A stretch of DNA of 64,000 nt from NCBI GenBank assembly GCA_013339765.2, contig CM023454.1:150942480-151006479 (forward strand). The letters run 5' to 3'. The number at the start of each line of letters is the position of its first letter. Positions within the stretch are counted from its first letter, which is position 1. Origin of the DNA: Haemaphysalis longicornis. Taxonomy: Eukaryota; Arthropoda; Arachnida; Ixodida; Ixodidae. The position numbers were made by a program, and so were the translations under genes. Positions 54,841 to 64,000 of this stretch are shown here, one piece after another. A model generated the notes under the pieces. It had not been told where the DNA came from. It saw only the letters and a program-made list of their open reading frames with translations, and searched no databases.

Positions 54841-57800
54841 GCGTAGAGGTAGCAACTAGCATCAGTTAACACCAGGCTTATGCGAGTAAGATCGGCTGAG
54901 CCAGTGAAAATAGGTTTAGTTCATACTTCCGCAAGTCTTGTGCCTTAACATTTTTGCTACTACGGATCAGACCTTAGCTTTTGCCGCTGCTGCAGGTTGC
55001 TCCAAGAGCCCACTGCAGCTTCTTCATCTCGCTGAATATAGCGTTCGCTCAATTTTCTGAATTAAACTAATTAGCGCTTTAAGCTACTGAAACATGATTA
55101 AACTCTGCAAAGCCATGAAGCTCTTGCGTATGGCGTGTTACTCAGTCTCATTGGAACAACTAGCTTGCAGTGAAAGATCTGCTTTGGAAGAGCAAGCCGT
55201 AGCACTGGACGGTCACTAAGATCTAACTTTGTGTGGTTTGCATGTGCGTTAACAAACTAGGGAGAGTTCACGACAATAAAGGCTTTTGCAACAGGAATGT
55301 CAAGTCGCGCAATCGATAAGTACTTAACGACATGAGCGACATAATGCCAGTTAGGATCCCTAATTTGACGGAATTCTTCTATATTACTAGCCGAAAAGAT
55401 GGCAATGGTGCGCACCGGTTCTTGACTTTTTCATCAAGGTTAGCCTTATAGAAATGTCCGCACAGCGAAAAGTACTCTTATGGAGGGTGACTTTCCAAAA
55501 ATAGTTAGACATTTTGCTTGCGTGATCGAATTCAAAATCCTGTAACACATGTCCAGTGCATGATCGTGTTAGCCGCCAAGTTGTAAACGCGTCGATTCGC
55601 CAGCCTGTTGTTGACGCCTTTTACGTCAACAAACCTTGCCGAGGATCGGAAGTTGCGACATGTGCTTAGAATTTACTGCAGATTTTTTTCGCAACGAAAG
55701 TTTGTTAATCCGTGTGGTTCATGATTGAGTATTGAGTTAAACATCCGGCGATCCCAAGCGATGCTTCCAGGTTAAGTTAGTATTTTATTAGCATCTCATG
55801 GGGTATATCCTATGCATTTAGGTAACGTTTTGGGTTTCTATTCGCAGACATTTGCGAATTTGGGCGTCTTTTAAAATGTCAAGCGAAACTGTACGACAAT
55901 GCCTGCTGAGAAAATCTCTGCTTCAACCATTGATTCGGCCGATAACCGCACAAGCTTTACTCCCAGTCTAGGTCGCCAAAGCTTATCTCCCGTCACAGCC
56001 AGCGCGATTACACCGGACCCCTTCGGCGTTCTTTCCTTTCGTGTTCGGCGCAGGACTTCCTTTGTATCACACGGCACATTCGAAGCTCAGCATTTTCAAG
56101 GAGGATGAAATGGGCTTCTGCATCTGTATTACGCCACTTATGAAATTAACCAGTCGCGCAGTAGGGGTTACGACAGGTATCCACCTAAAGTTTGTTAATG
56201 AACGTTGGCTTTGCATTTCGAGATTACGTCAAGAAGGCGTATTATCTTCGTCCTACTTTACTACACATTGTTAAGCACCGACTATATGCACCACTTAGTT
56301 CATGAACATCTTGCAGGTTAACTGCTCGAATTGGTTGCGCCCGTCATGACGTCAAAGGAGGACACCCTTCGGCCGCGCGGGTTGTCGGAAGCATTGCGAA
56401 CGATCGAGGTTGCCTTTGCGGCAATTTAGCTTGCAGTTTATTTCGCACAGACTGGAAGTTTGTTTTAAATCCCGTGCTGTTGGTTCAATTCTGGAGCTTA
56501 AATTTGCAGAGGAACCCAAGCAGTGACTGGACGTCGCTAGTGGGTTCCACAAAATATTTTTGAAAGGCAACCAGCATAGGGGGTTTTTCCTATTACTTAG
56601 GATGCTACGTTGCGTAAAACCTTAGCCGGGTGAAGGCTTTATTCAGGTGCTGCTCAGCCGGGATTACCCGAAATTTTAGCCTCAGCGCTTTAACGTTCGA
56701 GCTCTGCCGTACGCAAATCTCAGTTCAGGACGTTTCGATCGCGTCGTTTCCCCCGACCCCCATGCAGGCCAATTTTCTGGATACGGCGTCCCAAATGAAG
56801 TTTCACCAGAGTCGGGCACTTCGATGGGCCTTGTCAACATTGTCTGAACCACATTTTTCGACATACGAGTCTTCGTTAGTGGCGTCTTCTGGATAGCTTC
56901 CTACAGAATAAGACCGCGTAACTAAGCCATGCTTCACAAGGTTAATGGTTTTGAGCCCTTGGTAATTCACATGTAGGATATATGCCCAGTCGTACGTTTT
57001 TGGGTTTACTTCGCGGCGGAAGGGATTCGGCTTTCTCTGTACCGATTCATGCAGCTTTAAGTAACATGCTCGCTCCTGGACAACTCTGGTTCAACATTGG
57101 GTACGGACTATTCGCGCCACTAACTGAAAAAACGGGCCACATCAAAGTATTATGCGTTAGTCCACAGGTGTTTGAACAACGACTCTCTTCGGACGTTCCT
57201 TCGTTAGTCGGTTCCTGGCCCCAGGGTACCTGGACTTTGTTTCGACACTCGCCGCGTCAGAAGCTTCAGATGCATAGCACGGAGAAATGGGCACTTGATA
57301 CTCTTTCCGCCACAACCGATACGGAATTCAATCCCAAGTTCTGAAGTGACTGTTCGCGAACACAGCCTTCGAAGTTTGAACACCCTACGCATAGCTGACC
57401 ATCTCTCACAGAAGAGAAGCGACAATCATGCCTCTTTACAACATCGAGGAGTTGCCTTATGCCGCCCTTTTCAGGAACTTCCTTTGGATACCTGCCGGCA
57501 TGTACGCTCCTAAAACGGACAGAAACACAATTCAAGCTTCGGACGGCGAACTTGACATTGGAATGCGAGAAACAAAACTAGCTGAGTCTTTCAAATCACA
57601 ATGGCCACCGAGTTCATTGGGGAATGGCTGGTGGAGGATGCCCCAGGAGCCTTGGTTGCGGGCCGTGTAGAGTTGGGGCGGGCCCGTCTTGTAGCTTCAG
57701 CCGTGGAGAATAAGGACGTTCGACTTCATTACCTAAATGGCCTCCTCTTCTGGTGGGGGGGATGTAGAAAAAGAGGTAGGATACATTGAAGAAAATACTG

Positions 57801-57848
57801 CTCGGAACGGTGGCTCCTGACTCTCAATCTTGCGCCCCTCTAACATTG
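54841..57848. other. unassigned DNA between the duplicated units
   Basis: Several plus-strand frames (56630-56896, 56982-57344, 57428-57670) are open for 80-120 codons, but their products are not recognised and show no motif. Pieces such as GGGCACTT...GATACTCTTT around 56815 and 57288 look weakly alike, but I could not establish a repeat unit. Confidence 0.35.
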
Positions 57849-59523
57849 GAGGCGGTTATTTTGAATTTGCGCCATAGTTAGCACAAAGACATTGCAAACT
57901 GGCAACTTGACTCAAAGTGTTTGGGTTGTGCGTTTGCTTGGTAGCTTTGCGACTACTTTTAAGTTTTGTGAGCTGAACTTCACTGCAATGGCCATCAGTT
58001 GTTCCATTTCGGCTACACTTTTAACCACCGCGCTACAGTGGCAGTTTTCTGGCAGTTTTCCGGACGCGGTGTTCAAGACAAAATAGCTGTACACGGAAAG
58101 AAGGCGCGCAAGGAGCGTCTGCTTTTTGGACTGCTAAGTGCGCAAGCGCTCTGCGCAGAAGGAAGTAGAAAACTGTGATTGGCTGTAGCTTCAAAATACA
58201 GTTCGACGCTTCCGGTCTCGTTCGCGTGATATCTATCCCGCGCAGATCACCGGCGAACAACCGTTCTCACGATGCCGGCGCCCGCCGAAATTTCGCCGAA
58301 ATTATTGGGACGGTTGAACACAAAGGACGTTTGGAACGGTGTGCGAGAGCCATGCGAGAAATGCCGTGTTGCGGGCTTCTGAAGCCGGATTAGGGCAGGG
58401 CATGCGGCCGAGAGTTAAGTTCGCAAGACAGAGAGTGATAAGATATTCGCTCATTCTTCATTTTTTTAATGACCAGTGTCTTGCAGCACGCCTTAGCTAC
58501 TAAGGACGCATACGTCTGTTACCCCTCGTTCCTTTTTCATGCACCATGATTGATGAAGGCGCCCAGAAGAACGCACTTAGTGTAATTTTCTGTCAAATCT
58601 ATTTTGCTTTTTTACAAGCCTAATACTGTGCCACTGGCTTACGATGCTTTCGCAGAAATTACAAGCATATTTCGGAGCAAGCACCGCATTTCCTGCGATA
58701 CACCAGGCCACACCGTCAGCAGCACAGACACTCTGCGTACAGACTCGGCCAGGACAAAAGCCGCAATTCGTTTCTAATCTTTAAAACGCATCACGAAGGA
58801 CGCAGATAGAAGGGTTCCCAGCATGGAAGCGCCTCCATGCCAAAAAAAAGAAAACGAGGCGGCGCTTACAGGGCGCTTCCTGTGCGGCGACCGCCGCGGT
58901 AGCAGCCGTTTAACGGTCATTACGATGTGCTCGCCATGCTGCAGCGGCTGTGGCTTGGCTGCGCGAGCGGCTAACCGCGCCTCTTCGGAAGGGGCCCGTA
59001 ATCAATCGCCCCCGCGTGGTTCGTGTGGGACGTGCACAGCGCAAAGTGGGTATCTTTGCTTTATTCCCTGTCGGCATTCTTTTTTTCAGAAGCGGCCCTT
59101 TTCGAAGGTAGTGTAAGGACCGTTCGCGCGCAGCACGGCTCGAACAAAAGAGCCGAGTTCCGCGCGGGCCGGTTGTCGGGGGGGCGGAAATTCTGGAGCA
59201 TCTGTATTTTTTGTTGCCACTTCTTCTCCTGGAGATGAAAAAGGACGCGTAAGCGAGAGCGATAACAATACGTAATTATCCACGCGGCGAGCCCCCCTCC
59301 GCATTTCAAGGTGTAATACCGTCTCTAGCTTTGCCACCGGAACGGTTTACTTGGCGGGTGCTTCGAGGTTTTATTTGCGGAAATGCTTGCCTGCTGAGCG
59401 AGTCAACGAGAATAATTACAATAACTTCATTGCCCGAAATTACCGGTGGAGGAACAATAGGCCTGCCGCCGACATAGCTTGCATTAAATGCTGCTGCTGA
59501 ATCCCCATCGCACCAGAACCAAA
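57849..59523 (+). repeat. duplicated unit Y, copy 2 (1.68 kb)
   Basis: Second copy of 51841-53525, 6.0 kb downstream. Similarity begins near CATAGTTAGCACAAAGACAT and ends after CCCCATCGCACCAGAACCAA. The differences are those listed for copy 1. Confidence 0.9.
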
Positions 59524-62500
59524 ACAGTATTTTTTAGGGGGCTTCAGCGTCCCCGGCTGAAGTCCTCTGTAGATAATGCGGCCGCGTGAATACGAGTAAT
59601 AATATCTCTCTACTTGGGGTTAATTCCGCCCCGTGGTGTTTCATAAGCATCGCCAGACGCTTGCTATGGCCGCGAGAAAGTGTGGAAAGATGTGCGGCAT
59701 TGACTTGGTTTGCTTCAATTTATTTTGCCCGCAATGATCGGACGACGAAAACACCGCCGAACAAACCCACCTAACCTGAGCTAAACGACTTGGTGCTTGC
59801 GGACGGACATCCGAGTTACGTACTGAGCATTCATCTTTAAAGGAAACACACGCGCCAAACGGGCGGCAACAGAAGGGAGGCCAACACAGCGCTTCCTCAG
59901 GCCTTTCAGTCTTCGTGTCTCCCTATGTAAGCACTGGCTCGCTATTTAATCTGGCTTCACGGTGCCCCTCTCCCACTGCGTATTTGGTTGGTTTAAGCGA
60001 AGTAGCGGGCCTCGCCACCTGTAATCTTCCAAAGTAAACTATGCCCGAAATTTATGTTGTATTCTGGCACGTACTGCAGGGCTCCCGTCCTTTCCCCACT
60101 GCCGGTACAGAAAGCTAAGGTTGAAGCATTACATATATCCCGTACGCCCAATAGCTCAATGCGGCCTACCGGGACACCTGATAGCCCAAGGACCGTGTGC
60201 TGTCTCTGCTCCGTGTGCGGATCAACGCGGCGCTTCTTCCCCAGCAGACAAACCAAGCTCCTGGCCGAGAAGAGCCCGAGTGTCGCAACTGCGGAGGCTC
60301 TCCCTTATCCCGGCGTGAGGGTGGAGAGCGCTCGGAGAAACAGCGAGCCAACTCTGGGGTTACCACCGGCGTCGCCGTTCTCCCCGCACCAGTCCTCACC
60401 TGCCTCGCGAGCGGTGTTCCAGACAATGGCAACCAATCAGCGCGATAAGAGTCAACGGCAATCTTTGCGCGGTCACAAGAACAGGCGCACTCGCCACCGC
60501 GCAGGCTTCACGAGCTGAGCTTGCCATTCTCTCCCGCCCGTTCTCTCCCGCCCGAACCCTGAAGCGTACCTCTATCACTGAATCAGACTAACGCAGTGAT
60601 GCACTCATCCTCGCTCGATGTTTAGTAGAATGCAGTGCACCTATATGTACTATCACCCAGTGTCTGCATCCGTCGTAACCCGCATCAGCACCACCCGTAG
60701 CAACATCGCTGTTGTCACGATGAGTCAATTTTGTATCCACTGCAGGCCTTTCCCAATGACGCTGTCCGAATTCCGAATGTGCTATTCCCTCGTATCGGGT
60801 CTCCTGCTGCTTCGAGACCCGTCTCCCGGTGGTCGCACGTGGCCCACCGTTTGTCTGTTCTCCGCGCTGCGAGTCCGGCCCAGCGTAACACTGACTCACG
60901 CCAGGTCCGCACCCAGCAGGACAAAGATTTCCCACCAATCTTATCGCAGGTTTTCCGATAAGAAAATCACGTGCAAAATCCCGAGGGACCTTCTGTGGAC
61001 TCTCAAACCTCACTCCTTTAAAAATGTCTGAGACCACACTCTGAAGCCAACAATGCACCGAATGGGGGATTGCCCGGCTGTTCGTCCTCGCATAGTCGTC
61101 CATTAAATAATCGCTTCATCGACCATGGTTCATGTCCTTTGTCCTGCCACCGCATAATAATATGTCCACTGACTGAATAAGACTACCGCGCAACGTTCGC
61201 TGTGAGCCGCGTCGACCGCAGCGGGGTGGTCAGAGCACAAGCTGGGTAACGTTTCTTTTAGTTAATACCACGTCCGCTGAACAAAGCATAGTGGCTGTTC
61301 ACGTGCTCCGTTTAGGAACTAGACGTTATTCTCCTAAATTAATACCGAATGATGTATCAATGAAATATAAATGTCTCTGCTCTTTAGTAATGCAATTCAT
61401 TATGTTGCGTTGGCGCCATAATTTTCAGAATCACCATAACAAATGTGCTGTAGCGACAACTTTCGTGTAGCCAAACAGACTACGGTCGCAACTTGTCGCA
61501 CTCAGACACAGGGGGTAGCACAAGGGGTGCCATATTTCACAGCGCGAGTTCTTCATCGCTCACTCCACTGGCTTTGCGGCGCCGTCGACGTAAGCGAGCG
61601 AACCAAGAGGACGAGACCGTAGGCAGATGAGGTAGGGCGAGTGGAGGAGGAACGCACGGCGGAAGTGTGCGCGGCAGCGCGGCACAGCGCATTCGCGCAA
61701 CACTTGTGTGACACAGCCGCGCCTGAGCGTCCAGTGGCGCCAAAGAGAGGAGACCCGGCATCCATGACGGCAAGCGTCCGGTTCTTTCAAGTTCACAAAA
61801 AGCGCGCAACCCCAGCACTCGCTGCGTGCTGCACGTGCATCGCTCCTTCGTCGTCCTCTTCGTTGCGTGCCGCACCCTAAGCACGAGAAATTTTCGCGGG
61901 AGGCTGAAGCACAACTTACAACGTCCTCGGCGGCGGCGACCCGCTGGGAGAAAACCCGAGAGCAGCGCGCAGCGCCCTGCGTTCGCTGATCATGTGACGA
62001 TCACTTCCTGAGACGCAGCAACTTTGCGCCGTTGCCGAGAAGACTGCAGATCGCGTTTCGCTCAGATTTCGTATTAGGGAGCATCGTAATCGTCAGTCAT
62101 TTTTATTTTTTCTCCATACGTAGTCCTGTTTTTGTGCTAACAAAGTCGGCTTCAGCGACCATCGTACGCAGTGCTCCGCTGTATAAGCCAAGCTTATATG
62201 GCTGCGATTGCAGTATTTTCTTTTTCTCCGACAAAAAGTCGTGAAAGGCCGATCCTTGCTCGGTCTCGGTATGAGTGCTATTCGCTCACATGCAGTTAAA
62301 AACACAATGTGGACGTTAAGCCTATGCGTTTCGTCAGTTTAATCTGTGTTTTTAGTAGTTTTTCATCAATATTCACCATTGTAAAGATTAGTAGACTCTC
62401 AGGTAGACGATACGGGTTGCCGTGCCTACGTTCGCACCGCCCTCTCTTCGTTGGAAGCGCTTGCGAGTGTCGTCTTCTCCGAAGCCGGGGCAGCGACATC

Positions 62501-62643
62501 GTCGTGACGACAAGTGGTCGTTCTTCATTTTGAATTTCCCACCTCTTCAGTCGTCGGAACGGGGATCGCACTTATAGTCCGCACTGAAGCCTTGCTTGTT
62601 ATCCACCCTCAGAGAGAGGAACGGCTCGGAATAATATTTTTTC
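59524..62643. other. unassigned DNA; possible gag-like knuckle remnant near 60150-60300
   Basis: At about 60140-60300 plus, overlapping frames give PIAQCGLPGHLI, VCCLCSVCGS and ECRNCGG, which could be decayed zinc knuckles of a LINE ORF1. The spacing is not regular, so this is weak. The long minus-strand frame 61103-60588 and the 61537-61914 frames show no domain. Confidence 0.3.
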
Positions 62644-63004
62644 AATGCAGAGCATTTCAGTAACTCACGATGTCACCCGCGTTGACGTCCGTAGTCGTAG
62701 TCCGCACCCCTCCCCCTACACTATATAAAAAAATACCATCCGGCGCCTGGTTTTGATCCCTCGAACCTGCGGGCGGAACGCAATGTACATGCTTCTCTAC
62801 CCACTGCGCCACAAAGCCGACACAGAATGGGAGGCTACGAACGCGCCTTATATCCTTGACTCATTCAAACTACGTCAAGAACCTGCTGATACAACGCATT
62901 CACTACCACCCACTCCCCAAACACTAAACGTTGACGCAATACACCCACCCCCTATGCGACGCATATACTCCAGTCCCCCTCGCGGGGAGATGGGCCCAAT
63001 TTTT
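62644..63004 (+). mobile_element. palindrome-ended repeat carrying a tRNA-like segment, copy 2
   Basis: Same left part as 44055: AATGCAGAGCATTTCAG, CTCACGATGTCACCCGCG, CACTATATAAAAAAAT and the tRNA-like segment (minus strand, about 62738-62825), then GAATGGGAGGCTACGAACGC. The right part diverges but ends with CCCCTCGCGGGG (62976-62987) and CCCAATTTTT, matching the terminal pattern of 34310. Its inverted partner is decayed (CTATGCGACGCATATAC). It follows a T-rich stretch (ATATTTTTTC). Confidence 0.7.
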
Positions 63005-63329
63005 GTGTGGCGGCGTACAACGTGCCCTGACACAACTACCGACACGATATGATTAAGGGAACCATGAAGTCAAATGCAACCTCCTTTTATTTAAAACCGC
63101 TAATGTCTTTGGTAAATACCTTAACTTTACTTCGACATCCAAGGAACGTTGCATTCAGCAAGAAAAGATGTACAATTTTCACAATCCAATTTGGGGCTGC
63201 AAAACGTCTGCAGTAATGTCACCCGACGAATACTTAACAACTACTGAGTCGGTTTGGTTATAAATACAGAGAATTGTGCGACACCAGACTTCAGTAAAAT
63301 GGCTTCGAAGTAGTAGTGGTACTAATACC
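63005..63329. other. unassigned DNA
   Basis: Nothing recognised between the repeat and the LINE end. Confidence 0.35.
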
Positions 63330-64000
63330 TTTTATTGAGAGAAGAGTGGCCTTGTGGGGCCGTCGATAGAGTGGGGCCTTATTCGCAGGCCCCAATCTTG
63401 GCCAGCATCTACTGCCCACGGGCCGCTAGGTCCGCGTGGACGTTACTGGAGGCGCTGTACCGAAGGATCTCCCATCGCTCTTTGGGGTTGGCGGGGTTGG
63501 GGGGGTGTATGGGTAGTTGTGGTGTTGGTGTCTTTAGTGCTCTGCATTCCGATATTATACGTCTTAAGGTTCCTGCCGTTGTGGTACAAAAAGGGCATAT
63601 GTCCGAGTATTGTTGGGGATACATTTTATGTAGTAGCGTCGGGTGTGCTAAGGATCCCGCTTGTATTCTTCTTAATATAGACTGATCCCTGCGGTTAAGG
63701 GTGTGATGTGGCTCTGGCAGTTTCTGTCTTTGTTCTCTATACATCGTGACGATGTCTTCGTAAGTGGTGACGGGTATTGGTAAGTCTTCCCCCGCTCCTT
63801 CCTGTACCCGGCGGGACATGTCTCGGCGTAATAGTCAGTGATGTTGTTGCCGAGAAGCGTGGAATGTGCGGGTGTCCAGACCAACTCAATCTCTGTGTCC
63901 GGTGTCGTTCTGTGCTTAGTTAGGATTCTTGCTGCCTCGGAGGAAATCAGCCCCCTGCGGTAGCCTGCGTAGGCCCTTTTGCTGTCCGTGACTACGTGCG
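63330..64000 (-). pseudogene. I-superfamily LINE ORF2 end, running off the right edge
   Basis: The minus strand from the edge reads an RNase H domain: VTDSKRAYAGYRRGLISSEA and VWTPAHSTLLGN. After a frameshift near 63820 comes a C-terminal domain (63819-63409) with VTMYREQRQKLPEPHHTLNR, RIQAGSLAHPTLLHKMYP and CPFCTTTAGTLRRIISEC, ending HADLAARGQ and a stop. AATAAAA follows at about 63335. The Cys/His motif after RNase H is the same layout as in the LINE at 12278, but the sequence is a different family. The endonuclease and RT would lie beyond the window. Confidence 0.82.

Noticed and set aside
56630..57670. Series of 80-120 codon plus-strand frames as exons of a host gene
   Set aside because: No recognised domain and no consistent splice signals; the surrounding region may be of poor sequence quality.
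60588..61103. 171-codon minus-strand frame
   Set aside because: No recognisable domain; the plus strand is open over much of the same stretch.

Overview
The window looks like repeat-rich nuclear DNA of a hard tick (Ixodidae). The main clue is six copies of a tRNA-derived SINE of the Ruka type known from ixodid ticks, several with clean target-site duplications. The rest fits a large arthropod genome: LINEs of the I and CR1/Jockey types, Ty3/Gypsy elements, SINE-like and fold-back repeats, and long intervals with no recognisable gene. I found no host protein-coding gene, rRNA or convincing functional tRNA gene; almost every interpretable coding sequence belongs to a transposable element, most of them broken.

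Layout. 1-9132: mostly unassigned DNA with two SINEs (3844, 8352), a small tandem duplication (512) and a dispersed CTGT-rich repeat (8131). 9133-10775: a 1.64 kb element with 35-bp perfect terminal inverted repeats and no transposase, carrying a SINE and abutting a truncated SINE. 12278-18083: a nearly complete I-superfamily LINE on the minus strand (ORF1 with zinc knuckles; ORF2 with endonuclease, reverse transcriptase and RNase H), split by a 152-bp fold-back element. 18311-20063: a pair of ~340 bp diverged inverted repeats.

20951-34820: a nested stack. The host is an older Ty3/Gypsy element (A, plus strand, conventional order). A CR1-like LINE is inserted in its reverse transcriptase, a complete younger Ty3/Gypsy element (B, minus strand, 5-bp target duplication AAGGA) in its integrase, and a small palindrome-ended repeat in its 3' LTR. 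Element B is the most interesting object: its pol order is protease-integrase-reverse transcriptase-RNase H and its gag has a SCAN-like capsid segment, both hallmarks of the Gmr1-like Gypsy lineage.

35.6-51 kb: two SINEs, several LINE remnants, a four-unit ~147 bp degenerate tandem repeat, two Gypsy fragments (one with an internal RT-to-integrase deletion), a PIF1/Helitron-like helicase fragment and a palindrome-ended repeat carrying a tRNA-like segment. 51.5-59.5 kb: a 1.68 kb direct duplication 6.0 kb apart, with a degraded copy of adjacent sequence and a ~127 bp tandem repeat between the copies; assembly error must be excluded here. 59.5-64 kb: mostly unassigned, a second tRNA-carrying repeat (62644) and a LINE 3' end running off the right edge.

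The coding content does not form a pathway. What can be read is an insertion history: element A first (LTRs differ by about 9-10% by eye), later insertions into it, and element B recently (LTRs differ by about 2%).
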